In this document: piece after piece, positions 33,455 through 42,478 of the stretch
Position numbering within the stretch: position 1 is the first letter of the stretch
Layout of the letters: the number at the start of each line of letters is the position of its first letter
DNA from: Sphingosinicella sp. LHD-64
GTDB lineage: Bacteria; Pseudomonadota; Alphaproteobacteria; Sphingomonadales; Sphingomonadaceae
Reading direction: 5' to 3'
Length of the DNA: 64,000 nucleotides
Assembly (NCBI RefSeq): GCF_031157375.1
Contig: NZ_JAVIFV010000001.1
Coordinates: 124,001-188,000 of the forward strand
Position numbers and translations under genes: made by a program
The notes under the pieces: generated by a model
Seen by the model: the letters and a program-made list of their open reading frames with translations, nothing else
What the model was told of the DNA's origin: nothing
Database searches by the model: none

Positions 33455-33603
33455 CCGTCATTCCCGCGAAAGCGGGAATCTCCCTTTCTCCTCCGCGCTT
33501 CCGACTCTCCGCGTGCATCAAGAATGGTTCGCGCGGAGACGCGGAGTGCGCGGAGAAAGGACGGGTAGAAGAAGCGGGATTCCCGCCTTCGCGGGAATGA
33601 CGG
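33455..33603. repeat. Paired palindromic repeat (CATTCCCGCGAAAGCGGGAAT type)
   Basis: Hairpin GTCATTCCCGCGAAAGCGGG (33457-33480 with its end) and the inverted GGGATTCCCGCCTTCGCGGG ending GACGG (33577-33603), with about 95 bp between. It precedes nuoA by 90 bp. Same class as the unit before nuoG. Confidence 0.8.
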
Positions 33604-33692
33604 ATTTGTGGGAAGAAGAGCCGTCCAAAGCCTTGCTTCGCACCTGCAGCAGTCCTAAAGCCGCCCCATCCTCTGGGGAGAGAGTCTGGTTC

Positions 33693-34070
33693 ATGGCGAC
33701 TGTTGCCGCCGGTTATCTGCCGATCCTGCTGTTCCTGGCCGTCGCGCTGGGTCTCAGCCTCGCCTTCGTCGTCCTGCCGATGATCGTGGCGAAGCTGACC
33801 GGCGCCTCGCGGCCCTATGCGGACAAGCTCGCCGAATATGAATGCGGCTTCCCGGCGTTCGAGGACAGCCGCGCCCAGTTCGACGTGCGCTTCTATCTGC
33901 TTGCGATCCTGTTCATCGTCTTCGATCTCGAAGCCGCGTTCCTCTTCCCCTGGGCGGTGAGCGTGTTCGATCTCGGCTGGACCGCCTGGTTCGCGATGAT
34001 GATCTTCATCATCGAGCTGGCGCTGGGCCTCGCCTATGCGTGGAAGAAAGGGGCGCTGGAATGGGAGTGA
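33693..34070 (+). CDS. nuoA: NADH-quinone oxidoreductase subunit A
   Basis: A 125-residue membrane subunit of complex I with three helices (about 7-30, 65-85, 92-115) and the conserved loop [23 protein letters not shown] that lies near the quinone channel. GGGGAGAGAG precedes ATG 33693. First gene of the nuo operon; its end overlaps nuoB by 10 bp. Confidence 0.95.
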   Translation: MATVAAGYLPILLFLAVALGLSLAFVVLPMIVAKLTGASRPYADKLAEYECGFPAFEDSRAQFDVRFYLLAILFIVFDLEAAFLFPWAVSVFDLGWTAWFAMMIFIIELALGLAYAWKKGALEWE

Positions 34071-34630
34071 TCGTCGATCCCCGTGGCGTTCCGATGCAGC
34101 CGGCCCCAGGTGCCTCAGACGGTGCCACGGTGCCGGATCCCTACATCTTCAACCAGATCCAGTCCGAGGTTTCGGACAAGGGCTTCCTCGTCACCACCAC
34201 CGAGGACCTGTTCCAGTGGGCGCGGACCGGCTCGCTCTGGTGGATGACCTTCGGCCTGGCATGCTGTGCGGTCGAGATGATCCATGTGAACATGCCCCGC
34301 TATGATCTTGAACGGTTTGGCGCCGCGCCCCGCGCGAGCCCGCGCCAGTCGGACGTCATGATCGTCGCCGGCACGCTCTGCAACAAGATGGCGCCGGCGC
34401 TCAGGCGGGTCTACGACCAGATGTCCGAGCCGCGCTACGTGATTTCGATGGGCAGCTGCGCCAATGGCGGCGGCTATTATCACTACAGCTACTCCGTGGT
34501 GCGCGGCTGCGACCGGATCGTGCCGGTCGACATCTACGTGCCGGGCTGCCCGCCGACTGCCGAGGCCCTGCTCTACGGCATCATGCAATTGCAGCGGAAG
34601 ATCCGCCGCGAAGGCACGATCGAGCGGTAA
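34061..34630 (+). CDS. nuoB: NADH-quinone oxidoreductase subunit B
   Basis: A 189-residue subunit carrying the N2 [4Fe-4S] cluster, the last before quinone. The cluster cysteines appear in [21 protein letters not shown] and [11 protein letters not shown]. The N-terminal 35 residues are a family-typical extension. It starts inside the end of nuoA (10-bp overlap) and lies 3 bp before nuoC. Confidence 0.96.
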   Translation: MGVIVDPRGVPMQPAPGASDGATVPDPYIFNQIQSEVSDKGFLVTTTEDLFQWARTGSLWWMTFGLACCAVEMIHVNMPRYDLERFGAAPRASPRQSDVMIVAGTLCNKMAPALRRVYDQMSEPRYVISMGSCANGGGYYHYSYSVVRGCDRIVPVDIYVPGCPPTAEALLYGIMQLQRKIRREGTIER

Positions 34631-34633
34631 GCC

Positions 34634-35488
34634 ATGCCAAGCGTCGCACCCCTTGTCCCGGCCCGCGAAGGGCTGATCGACGCGGTGAAAGCCGCGCTCG
34701 GGCCCGCCTTCCTCTCCGCCAAGGATGAAGTCGGGGAAGTCTCGATCGACGTCGCCCGCGAGAGCGCCGCGGAGGCGCTCACCATCCTGCGCGACCGGTT
34801 CGACTATCAGCAGCTCATGGAGATCGCCGGGGTCGACTATCCCGAGCGCGCCGAGCGGTTCGAGGTGGTCTACCACCTGCTCTCCGTCACGAAGAACCAT
34901 CGGCTGCGCGTCCGCGTCTCGACCGACGAGGAGACGCCGGTGCCGAGCGTGACCGGCGTCTATCCGGTCGCCGGCTGGCTCGAGCGCGAGGTGTTCGACA
35001 TGTACGGCGTGCTCTTCGCGGGCAACGCCGATCTGCGCCGCATCCTCACCGACTACGGCTTCCGCGGCCATCCGCAGCGCAAGGATTTCCCGCTCACCGG
35101 CTATGTCGAGCTGCGCTATTCGGAAGAGCAGAAGCGGGTGGTCTACGAGCCGGTCCGGCTCGCCCAGGATTTCCGGACATTCGACTTCCTCTCCCCGTGG
35201 GAGGGCGCGGAGTATATCCTGCCCGGCGACGAGAAGGCGAAGCTGCCCGAAGCGAAGGGCGCGCCGACCCCGCTGAGTGCGGACGAGATCAAGGAGGCCG
35301 ACGCGGCCAGGTCGCCGGCCGCCCCGCCGCCGCCCACGCCCAAGACCACCGAGAAGAAATCCGACACCGGCGCGGGCGAGCCTGCGAACACCGAGGCGGC
35401 CAAACCGTCGCGCGCCCGCAAGGCCGCGCCGAAAACCGATGCGCCGAAAAAGCCGCGCAGCCCCCGCAAGCCGAAGGGTGAGGCATGA
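34634..35488 (+). CDS. nuoC: NADH-quinone oxidoreductase subunit C with long charged tail
   Basis: A 284-residue subunit of the connecting arm. The conserved 30-kDa core ends with [22 protein letters not shown] and the following FDFLSPWE about residue 193. After it comes a tail of nearly 90 residues rich in Ala, Pro and Lys ([31 protein letters not shown]) that ordinary NuoC proteins lack or have in shorter form. The tail resembles histone H1-like tails and is probably disordered. Its TGA overlaps the ATG of nuoD. Confidence 0.95.
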   Translation: MPSVAPLVPAREGLIDAVKAALGPAFLSAKDEVGEVSIDVARESAAEALTILRDRFDYQQLMEIAGVDYPERAERFEVVYHLLSVTKNHRLRVRVSTDEETPVPSVTGVYPVAGWLEREVFDMYGVLFAGNADLRRILTDYGFRGHPQRKDFPLTGYVELRYSEEQKRVVYEPVRLAQDFRTFDFLSPWEGAEYILPGDEKAKLPEAKGAPTPLSADEIKEADAARSPAAPPPPTPKTTEKKSDTGAGEPANTEAAKPSRARKAAPKTDAPKKPRSPRKPKGEA

Positions 35489-36708
35489 GCGAGACCCTGA
35501 CCCAGCCCGACGCCACCACCGCGCCAGCCGGCGAGACCGAGATCAACAACTATACGATCAACTTCGGCCCGCAGCATCCGGCCGCACATGGCGTGCTGCG
35601 CCTCGTGCTGGAGCTGGACGGCGAGATCATCGAGCGGGTCGATCCCCATATCGGCCTGCTCCACCGCGGCACCGAGAAGCTTTGCGAGTACAAGACCTAT
35701 CTCCAGGCTTTGCCCTATTTCGACCGGCTCGATTACTGCTCGCCGCTGCCGATGGAGCACAGCTTCGTGCTCGCCATTGAGAAGCTGATGGACCTCGAAA
35801 TCCCGCTGCGTGGCCAGTACATGCGCGTGCTCTTCGCCGAGCTTTCCCGCATCTCGAACCACATGCTGAACCTCGGCTCCCACGTCATGGACGTCGGCGC
35901 GATGACGCCGAACCTGTGGCTGTTCGAGATCCGCGAAGACTGCATGAACTTCTTCGAGCGGGCGACCGGCGCGCGCATGCACTCCAACTGGTTCCGCCCG
36001 GGCGGCGTGCGCCAGGACGTGCCGCTGAAATTGCTCACCGACATCGCCGACTGGCTCGACACACGCCTGCCGCGCCTGTTCGAGGACGCGATCAGCCTGG
36101 TCGCCGACAACCGCATCTTCAAGCAGCGCAACGTCGACATCGCCTTCGTCTCGAAGGAAGACGCGCTCGCCTGGGGCTTCTCCGGCCCGATGATCCGGGG
36201 CGCCGGCATCCCGTGGGACATCCGCAAGAGCCAGCCCTACGAGGTTTATGACCGGATGGACTTCGACGTGCCGATCGGCACCAAGGGCGACTGCTACGAC
36301 CGCTTCATGGTCCGGGTCGAGGAGGTCCGTCAGTCCGCGCGGATCATGAAGCAGTGCCTCAACGAAATGCCGGAAGGCCCGGTGGCGACGCTCGACCGCA
36401 AGGTCTTCCCGCCGCGCCGCGCCGAGATGAAGCAGTCGATGGAAGCGCTCATCCATCACTTCAAGCTGTTCACCGAAGGCTTCCACGTCCCCGCCGGCGA
36501 GGTCTATGTCGCGACCGAGAGCCCCAAGGGCGAGTTCGGCGTCTATCTGGTGAGCGACGGCACCAACATGCCGTACCGCGTCAAGATCCGCCCCACCGCC
36601 TTCAGCCATCTCCAGGCGATGGACTTCATGTCCAAGGGCCACATGCTCGCCGACGTGACCGCCATCCTCGGCGCCATGGACATCGTGTTCGGGGAGTGCG
36701 ATCGGTGA
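35485..36708 (+). CDS. nuoD: NADH-quinone oxidoreductase subunit D
   Basis: A 407-residue 49-kDa-type subunit lining the quinone pocket. Visible: [15 protein letters not shown] (conserved His of the pocket), [30 protein letters not shown] and the C-terminal DIVFGECDR. Overlaps nuoC by 4 bp and the following small membrane gene by 4 bp. Confidence 0.96.
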   Translation: MSETLTQPDATTAPAGETEINNYTINFGPQHPAAHGVLRLVLELDGEIIERVDPHIGLLHRGTEKLCEYKTYLQALPYFDRLDYCSPLPMEHSFVLAIEKLMDLEIPLRGQYMRVLFAELSRISNHMLNLGSHVMDVGAMTPNLWLFEIREDCMNFFERATGARMHSNWFRPGGVRQDVPLKLLTDIADWLDTRLPRLFEDAISLVADNRIFKQRNVDIAFVSKEDALAWGFSGPMIRGAGIPWDIRKSQPYEVYDRMDFDVPIGTKGDCYDRFMVRVEEVRQSARIMKQCLNEMPEGPVATLDRKVFPPRRAEMKQSMEALIHHFKLFTEGFHVPAGEVYVATESPKGEFGVYLVSDGTNMPYRVKIRPTAFSHLQAMDFMSKGHMLADVTAILGAMDIVFGECDR

Positions 36709-37022
36709 AGACGCCTTGGCGAGCCGCTTATGATGCGGGGGAGCAACTGGACTCCCGCTTGGCTGGCCAGCCTTCGTTGGTGCGCAGTCGGGCGGTTGCC
36801 CTATTCTACTCTGTGATTGTCGCCGTCGCTGTTTTTGGCTCCGCGGCACTGCTTGATTGGACTGCTCCGTCCTCGCCGATGAATCGTTTTGTTCAAGAGA
36901 ATTTGGACACAATTTTCGTAGCTGGTTTCGTCCTTTTCCTGTTTTACACGGTCGGCCTCGTCTTCTGGCAGGCTTTCTTTCCTGTCGAGCGGAAGAAAAA
37001 CGGGACTCAAAATCATGGCTGA
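36705..37022 (+). CDS. Two-helix membrane protein inserted in the nuo operon
   Basis: A 105-residue protein with two membrane helices (about 30-52 and 69-91) and a basic end. It uses a GTG start within the nuoD stop (GTGA) and overlaps the cupin gene by 8 bp, so it is translated as part of the operon. Base composition is visibly more AT-rich than nuoD and nuoE, suggesting a late arrival. It is not a known complex I subunit; function unknown. Confidence 0.75.
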   Translation: MKTPWRAAYDAGEQLDSRLAGQPSLVRSRAVALFYSVIVAVAVFGSAALLDWTAPSSPMNRFVQENLDTIFVAGFVLFLFYTVGLVFWQAFFPVERKKNGTQNHG

Positions 37023-37401
37023 AGCCGCACGCCTTGCCACGCCGCAGCCCGTCAACATCGCCGAGAAGCTCGCCAGCTTCTCCGATCACTGGAACCCGCG
37101 CGTCGTCGGCCGCTACAACGGCAACGAGGTCCGCATCGCCAAGGTGGACGGCGAATTCACCTGGCACAGCCATGCCGGGACGGACGAGCTGTTCATGGTC
37201 ATTTCGGGCGATTTCGGCATCGAGTTCCGCGACGGCCTCGTGAAGCTCGCGCCGGGCGAGATGCTGGTCGTGCCGAAGGGGACGGAGCATCGTCCGGTGG
37301 CCAATGGCGAATGCCAGATCCTGATGCTCGACCGCGAGGGCGAGCCGAACACAGGCGCCAGCCCGTCCCACTATACCCGCGAGAGGCTCGAGACGATCTG
37401 A
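37015..37401 (+). CDS. Cupin domain protein within the nuo operon
   Basis: A 128-residue single-domain cupin: WHSHAGTDELFMVISGDFGIEFRDG (metal-binding His, His and Glu) and the second motif PKGTEHRPVANGE with the fourth ligand His. It resembles mannose-6-phosphate-isomerase-like cupins. Substrate unknown. Its TGA overlaps the ATG of nuoE (TGATG at 37399-37403), hence coupled to complex I production although it is not a subunit. Confidence 0.88.
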   Translation: MAEAARLATPQPVNIAEKLASFSDHWNPRVVGRYNGNEVRIAKVDGEFTWHSHAGTDELFMVISGDFGIEFRDGLVKLAPGEMLVVPKGTEHRPVANGECQILMLDREGEPNTGASPSHYTRERLETI

Positions 37402-38063
37402 TGGCCGCCAAGCGTCTTCCCGACACGCCGGAAATCCGCGAGCGCTGGGGGTCCTTCGCCTGGACGAAGGACAATGCCGCCGAGGCGAGGAAGGTCGTCG
37501 ACCGCTATCCGCCGGGCCGTCAGCAGAGCGCGGTCATTCCGCTGCTCGATCTCGCCCAGCGCCAGATCGGCGCCGAGACCAACACGCAGGGCTGGCTGCC
37601 GATCCCGGTGATCGAATATGTCGCCGCCTTCCTCGATATGCCAAAGATCAGGGCCTATGAGGTCGCGACCTTCTACACGATGTTCAACCTCGTCCCGGTC
37701 GGCCGCCACCACGTCCAGGTCTGCGGCACCACGCCCTGCATGCTGCGCGGCTCGGACGACGTGCTCGCCGCCTGCTACGTCAGGGGCATGAAGAAGGGCC
37801 ACACGACCGGCGACGGCCTGTTCACGCTGACCGAGGTCGAATGCCTCGGCGTCTGCGCCAACGCGCCGATGGTCCAGATCAACGACGAGAATTACGAGGA
37901 CCTGACCTTCGACAGCATGACCGCGATCCTCGACGCGCTCGCCGCTGGCCAGGCGCCGAAGCCCGGTCCGCAGGTCGAGCGCCAGACCAGCGCCCCCGAA
38001 GGCGGCCCGACCACGCTCCAGGCGATGGTGAAAGAGAACCATGACTACCGGGGGGAGTGGTGA
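37401..38063 (+). CDS. nuoE: NADH-quinone oxidoreductase subunit E
   Basis: A 220-residue 24-kDa-type subunit binding the N1a [2Fe-2S] cluster with Cys in CGTTPCMLRG and ECLGVCANAPM. The helical N-terminus carries YEVATFYTMFNL. C-terminal tail with LQAMVKENHDYRGEW. The gene is separated from nuoF by a repeat and a small lipoprotein gene. Confidence 0.95.
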   Translation: MAAKRLPDTPEIRERWGSFAWTKDNAAEARKVVDRYPPGRQQSAVIPLLDLAQRQIGAETNTQGWLPIPVIEYVAAFLDMPKIRAYEVATFYTMFNLVPVGRHHVQVCGTTPCMLRGSDDVLAACYVRGMKKGHTTGDGLFTLTEVECLGVCANAPMVQINDENYEDLTFDSMTAILDALAAGQAPKPGPQVERQTSAPEGGPTTLQAMVKENHDYRGEW

Positions 38064-38085
38064 TGGGACGGCGTTCTCCCGCCCT

Positions 38086-38170
38086 CGTCACCCTGAACTT
38101 GTTTCAGGGTCCAGTTTTCCTCTCGCCGAAGCGGTGGAGGCATGGATGCTGAAACAAGTTCAGGGTGACG
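38086..38170. repeat. Paired palindromic repeat (CTGAACTTGTTTCAGG type)
   Basis: CGTCACCCTGAACTTGTTTC and its inverse GAAACAAGTTCAGGGTGACG lie at the two ends of an 85-bp unit just after nuoE. This sequence type is known as a widespread intergenic palindrome in sphingomonads and relatives. Confidence 0.85.
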
Positions 38171-38193
38171 GGATTGGGCTTGGCCTGCGCGCG

Positions 38194-38577
38194 ATGATCG
38201 CCGTGCCGCTGCTCGCCTCATGCCAAGCTGAAGTGCCTGCAAACAATGTCGTGGAGCCCGCCAAGGCGCCCCAGGTCGAGGGCGACGTCGGCATCGCCCA
38301 GCGCCTGGTCCGCGAGAAGCTCGGCGCGGCCGGGGCGCGGGGCATCAGCTTCTCCGAGCCGCGCCGGTCGCGCGCAGAGGGCGTCACGATCATCTGCGGC
38401 GCCTTCACCCAGGCCGGCCGCAGCCAGCGCTACATCGTCGTCGGCGGCGAGGACGCCTTCGTCGAGCCGCAGATGAACCCGGGCGAGATGGACCGCGCCT
38501 TCGTCGAATTCTGCAACCAGGGCGCGCAGAACCCCGCGCAGCCCGCGCCGCCGCCCGTCCCGGAGAATGCGCTGTGA
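38194..38577 (+). CDS. Small putative lipoprotein between nuoE and nuoF
   Basis: A frame of about 127 residues: short hydrophobic start MIAVPLLASCQAE with a possible lipobox Cys, then a soluble part (IAQRLVREKLGAAGARGISFSEP, VTIICGAFTQAGRSQRYIVVGGE) and a Pro-rich end. The middle looks like a real folded domain. The start is uncertain: no clear ribosome binding site is seen, and the in-frame sequence upstream (to 38041) is made of the palindromic repeat. Not a complex I subunit; family not recognised. Confidence 0.6.
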   Translation: MIAVPLLASCQAEVPANNVVEPAKAPQVEGDVGIAQRLVREKLGAAGARGISFSEPRRSRAEGVTIICGAFTQAGRSQRYIVVGGEDAFVEPQMNPGEMDRAFVEFCNQGAQNPAQPAPPPVPENAL

Positions 38578-38600
38578 CGCCGCCGCTTCCGCACCATCCC

Positions 38601-38681
38601 GTCATGCCAGCGCAGGCTGGCATCTCGGGACAAGAGGTCACGGCGTTGCGCGCCGAGACCCCGGCCTGCGCCGGGGTGACG
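38601..38681. repeat. Paired palindromic repeat (CGTCATGCCAGC type)
   Basis: Hairpin CATGCCAGCGCAGGCTGGCAT with an inverted partner GACCCCGGCCTGCGCCGGGG ending in TGACG, 20 bp before nuoF. Similar units stand at 44075, 44797, 45221 and 54564. Confidence 0.85.
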
Positions 38682-38700
38682 ATCTCCCACGGAGTCCGTC

Positions 38701-39993
38701 ATGCTCGCTGACAAGGACCGCATCTTCACCAATCTCTACGGCTATCAGTCGTGGGAGCTGAAGGCCGCCGAGAAGCGCGGCGACTGGGACGATACCAGGG
38801 GCCTGATGGCGCGCGGCCAGGACGCGATAATCGAGGAGATCAAGGCCTCGGGCCTGCGCGGCCGCGGCGGCGCCGGCTTCCCGACCGGCATGAAGTGGAG
38901 CTTCATGCCCAAGGAGCCGAAGCCCGGCAAACCCAATTTCCTCGTCATCAACGCCGACGAATCCGAGCCGGGCTCGTGCAAGGACCGCGAGATCATCCGC
39001 CACGATCCGCACAAGCTGATCGAGGGCGCGCTGATCGCCGGCTATGCGATGCGCGCCCGCGCCGGCTACATCTACATCCGCGGCGAGTTCATCCAGGAGG
39101 CCTGGCGACTCGAGGCGGCGGTGCAGGAGGCCTATGATGCCGGCCTGCTCGGCAAGAACGCGGCGAAATCGGGCTACGATTTCGACCTCTTCGTCCACCG
39201 CGGCGCCGGCGCCTATATCTGCGGCGAAGAGACCGCGATGCTGGAGAGCCTGGAGGGCAAGAAGGGCCAGCCGCGCCTGAAGCCACCGTTCCCGGCGGGC
39301 GCCGGCCTCTACGGCTGCCCGACCACGGTCAACAATGTCGAATCGATCGCCGTCGTCCCGACCATCCTGCGCCGCGGCGCGAGCTGGTTCGCAGGCATCG
39401 GGCGCGAGAAGAACGAGGGCACCAAGCTCTTCCAGATCTCCGGCCATGTGAACAGGCCGTGCGTCGTCGAGGATGCGATGGGCGTGCCGTTCCGCGAGCT
39501 GATCGACCGCCATGCCGGCGGCATCCGCGGCGGCTGGGACAATCTCCTCGCCGTCATCCCCGGCGGCTCCTCGGTGCCGCTCGTGCCGGCGGCGCAGATC
39601 ATCGACGCGCCGATGGACTTCGACGGCCTCAAGGACCTGGGCTCCGGCCTCGGCACCGCCGCCGTCATCGTCATGGACAAGTCCACCGACGTGGTGAAGG
39701 CGATCAGCCGCATCTCCTATTTCTACAAGCACGAGAGCTGCGGCCAGTGCACGCCCTGCCGCGAGGGCACCGGCTGGATGTGGCGTGTCATGGAGCGCCT
39801 TGTCACCGGCGACGCCGAAATTCACGAGATCGACGCCCTCTGGGACGTCACCAAGCAGGTCGAGGGCCACACGATCTGCGCCCTCGGCGACGCCGCCGCC
39901 TGGCCGATCCAGGGCCTGATCCGCCACTTCCGCCCCGAGATCGAGCGCCGCATCGAGGAGCGGCGCGGCCGGACGCTGGAGGCGGCGGAATGA
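38701..39993 (+). CDS. nuoF: NADH-quinone oxidoreductase subunit F
   Basis: A 430-residue 51-kDa-type subunit that binds NADH, FMN and the N3 [4Fe-4S] cluster. Seen: [13 protein letters not shown] (NADH/FMN glycine loop), [28 protein letters not shown] and the cluster motif [15 protein letters not shown] near residue 345. Start ATG 38701 follows GGAG at 38691. A palindromic repeat separates it from nuoG. Confidence 0.97.
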   Translation: MLADKDRIFTNLYGYQSWELKAAEKRGDWDDTRGLMARGQDAIIEEIKASGLRGRGGAGFPTGMKWSFMPKEPKPGKPNFLVINADESEPGSCKDREIIRHDPHKLIEGALIAGYAMRARAGYIYIRGEFIQEAWRLEAAVQEAYDAGLLGKNAAKSGYDFDLFVHRGAGAYICGEETAMLESLEGKKGQPRLKPPFPAGAGLYGCPTTVNNVESIAVVPTILRRGASWFAGIGREKNEGTKLFQISGHVNRPCVVEDAMGVPFRELIDRHAGGIRGGWDNLLAVIPGGSSVPLVPAAQIIDAPMDFDGLKDLGSGLGTAAVIVMDKSTDVVKAISRISYFYKHESCGQCTPCREGTGWMWRVMERLVTGDAEIHEIDALWDVTKQVEGHTICALGDAAAWPIQGLIRHFRPEIERRIEERRGRTLEAAE

Positions 39994-40016
39994 GGCGAAT
40001 GAACCTGCCCTTGCCC

Positions 40017-40104
40017 CGTCATTCCCGCGAAAGCGGGAATCCCGCTGCCTTCGCGGCCGACGGGATCGAACACAAGCTGGATTCCCGCTTTCGCGGGAAT
40101 GACG
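40017..40104. repeat. Paired palindromic repeat (CATTCCCGCGAAAGCGGGAAT type)
   Basis: Hairpins CATTCCCGCGAAAGCGGGAA and ATTCCCGCTTTCGCGGGAAT ending GACG, in inverse order over 88 bp between nuoF and nuoG. Its right end lies only 16 bp before the nuoG start. Confidence 0.85.
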
Positions 40105-40119
40105 AATGGGTGCGCGGAG

Positions 40120-42141
40120 ATGCCTAAGCTCAAGGTCGACGGCGTCGAGATCGAGGTTCCGCAGGGCGCGACTGTGCTTCAGGCGTGCGAGCTGGCCGGG
40201 AAGGAAATCCCGCGTTTCTGCTATCACGAGCGGCTCGCCATCGCCGGCAATTGCCGGATGTGCCTCGTCGAGGTGAAGCCAGGGCCGCCCAAGCCGCAGG
40301 CCTCCTGCGCGCTGCCTGCCGCCGACAACCAGGAAATCTTCACCATGACGCCGATGGTGAAGAAGGCGCGCGAGGGGGTGATGGAGTTCCTGCTCATCAA
40401 CCACCCGCTCGATTGCCCGATCTGCGACCAGGGCGGCGAGTGCGACCTGCAGGACCAGTCGATCGCCTATGGCAAGGGCCACAGCCGCTACGACGAGAAC
40501 AAGCGGGCGGTGACCGAGAAATATATGGGCCCCGTCGTCAAGACGGTGATGACCCGCTGCATCCAGTGCACCCGCTGCATCCGCTTCATGGATCAGGTCG
40601 CGGGCGTCGAGGATCTGGGCGCGATCGGGCGTGGCGAGGATATGGAGATCACCTCCTATCTCGAGCACGCTCTCGGCTCGGAGCTCAGCGGCAACGTGAT
40701 CGATCTCTGCCCGGTCGGTGCGCTGACGTCCAAGCCCTACACCTTCGAGGCGCGCCCATGGGAGCTGCGCAAGGTCCCGGCGATCGACGTCACCGACGGC
40801 GTCGGCACCAACATCCGGCTTGACGTGCGCGGCCGCGATGTGATGCGCGCGCTTCCCCGGATCAACGAGGACGTCAACGAGGAGTGGGCGCACGACAAGA
40901 CCCGCTACGTCGTCGACGGCCTGACCCGCGGCCGCCTCGACCGCCCGTGGCTGCGCGAGAACAGCAAACTCCGTCAGGCGACCTGGGAAGAGGCGTTCGC
41001 GAAGATCGCCGAAATCGCCGCCGAGGCGAAGGATAGCGTCGCGGCAGTGGCCGGCGATCTCGTCGACGTCGAGACCATGTATGCGGCGAAGCAGCTGCTC
41101 GCCGCGCTCGGCTCGACCCTGATCGAGGGCCGCCAGACCGGCCTCGCCTATGACGCGTCGAATCTCGCCGCGGTCAATTTCAACACCACCATCGCGGGCA
41201 TCGAGACGGCGGACGCGATCCTGCTCGTCGGGACCAACCCGCGCTGGGAGGCGAGTCTCGTCAACACCCGCATCCGCAAGGCGGTGCTGGCCGGCGCGAA
41301 GGTGTTCGCGATCGGACCAGAGGTCGATCTCACCTACAAGGTCCAGTGGCTCGGCGACGATCTGTCGCTGCTCCACAAGCTGCCGAAGGACGCGACGGAC
41401 GCGTTCAAGGATGCCCAGCGTCCGGCGGTGATCGTCGGCGGCGCGGCGATCAAGACGCCGGCAGGGCAGGCGGCCAGCCTCGCGCTCGTCAAGACGCTCG
41501 ACCTGATCCGCGACGGCTGGAACGGCTTCAACGTCCTCCACACCGTCGCCGCGCGCACCGGCGGGCTGATGCTCGGCTATGCGCAGGATGGCGGCATGGC
41601 GTCGCTGGCCCAGAAGGCGCCCAAGCTGCTCTTCCTGCTCGGCGCGGACGAGGCGGACCTCGCGCCGTTCGCGAAGAGCTTCAAGGTCTATCTCGGCCAC
41701 CATGGCGACAAGGGTGCCCATGCGGCCGATGTGATCCTGCCGGGCGCCGCCTATAGCGAGAAGCACGGCATCCATGTGAACCTCGAAGGCCGCGTCCAGT
41801 ACAGCGAGAAAGCGGTCGACGCGCCGGGCGACGCCCGCGAGGACTGGTCGATTCTGCGTGCGCTCTCCGACGTGCTCGGCCAGCGGCTGCCGTTCGACAG
41901 CTTCGGCGAGCTCCGCGCCCGGCTGTTCGCCGATCACCCCGAATTCGCCGAGCCCGGCCTCGTTCCTTTCGTCTGGGCGCCGCCGAAAATCGACGCGCCG
42001 AAGATCGGGAAGGGGACCGAGGTCGCCTATCCAATCAAGGATTTCTACCTCACCAACCCGATCGCCCGCGCTTCGGCGACGCTGCAGCGTTGCTCGGCCG
42101 AACTCCTCCACGGGCAGGATTTCGCGGAGGCGGCGGAATGA
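40120..42141 (+). CDS. nuoG: NADH-quinone oxidoreductase subunit G
   Basis: A 673-residue 75-kDa-type subunit with three or more Fe-S clusters. The N-terminal ferredoxin domain has CYHERLAIAGNCRMCLV, the next segment HPLDCPICDQGGECDLQDQS (His/Cys-bound N5), then CIQCTRCIRF and DLCPVGAL (N4). The rest is a molybdopterin-oxidoreductase-like domain with no cofactor. I chose ATG 40120 over 40099 because the protein then begins with the family's MPKLKVDGVEIEVPQG. Confidence 0.96.
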   Translation: MPKLKVDGVEIEVPQGATVLQACELAGKEIPRFCYHERLAIAGNCRMCLVEVKPGPPKPQASCALPAADNQEIFTMTPMVKKAREGVMEFLLINHPLDCPICDQGGECDLQDQSIAYGKGHSRYDENKRAVTEKYMGPVVKTVMTRCIQCTRCIRFMDQVAGVEDLGAIGRGEDMEITSYLEHALGSELSGNVIDLCPVGALTSKPYTFEARPWELRKVPAIDVTDGVGTNIRLDVRGRDVMRALPRINEDVNEEWAHDKTRYVVDGLTRGRLDRPWLRENSKLRQATWEEAFAKIAEIAAEAKDSVAAVAGDLVDVETMYAAKQLLAALGSTLIEGRQTGLAYDASNLAAVNFNTTIAGIETADAILLVGTNPRWEASLVNTRIRKAVLAGAKVFAIGPEVDLTYKVQWLGDDLSLLHKLPKDATDAFKDAQRPAVIVGGAAIKTPAGQAASLALVKTLDLIRDGWNGFNVLHTVAARTGGLMLGYAQDGGMASLAQKAPKLLFLLGADEADLAPFAKSFKVYLGHHGDKGAHAADVILPGAAYSEKHGIHVNLEGRVQYSEKAVDAPGDAREDWSILRALSDVLGQRLPFDSFGELRARLFADHPEFAEPGLVPFVWAPPKIDAPKIGKGTEVAYPIKDFYLTNPIARASATLQRCSAELLHGQDFAEAAE

Positions 42142-42171
42142 TGCGGTCGTCGACAGGCAAGGGAGCGCTGC

Positions 42172-42300
42172 GTGAGTATCTGGGAGGCGTTCACCGAGTG
42201 GCTGGTGGACAGACTGCCGCGACGGCTCACCGTCGGCTGCGGCGCGCTGGTCATGGCGGTCATCGTCATCTCCATGATCTGGAACGCGAAATGGTGGTGA
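42172..42300 (+). CDS. 42-aa membrane protein between nuoG and nuoH
   Basis: A 42-residue frame from GTG 42172 to TGA 42300, with GGGAGC at 42161-42166. It reads SIWEAFTEWLVDRLPRR, then one membrane helix (about 20-36, LTVGCGALVMAVIVISMIW) and a NAKWW end. A short amphipathic start followed by one helix is typical of small membrane peptides. Placed in the operon between two subunit genes, it may be an accessory peptide of complex I; that is inference. Confidence 0.6.
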   Translation: MSIWEAFTEWLVDRLPRRLTVGCGALVMAVIVISMIWNAKWW

Positions 42301-42354
42301 CGGCCGGGTGTGGGGGCGGCCTTACGATGGGAAGCCCGTCGGTGCACGCTTATG

Positions 42355-42462
42355 CCCCCTTTCCCCGTGGGGGAGAGGGCCGGGGTGAGGGGGCTCCGCC
42401 TTTGAGATTGTCCGCCAACAACCGACCCCCTCACCCAACCCTCTCCCCACTGGGAAGAGGGC
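42355..42462. repeat. Paired palindromic repeat (CCCTCTCCCC type)
   Basis: CCCCCTTTCCCCGTGGGGGA with GGGTGAGGGGG is answered by CCCCCTCACCC, then CCCTCTCCCCACTGGGAAGA. The unit, about 108 bp, ends 17 bp before nuoH. Related to the inner part of the 62783 element. Confidence 0.8.
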
Positions 42463-42478
42463 TTTTGGGACTCACCCG

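Noticed and set aside
38638-42111. A 1157-codon open frame antisense to nuoF and nuoG
   Set aside because: It is the mirror of strongly conserved subunit genes; high GC keeps the antisense frame free of stops. The product is low-complexity and Arg/Ala/Gly-rich with no start signal.
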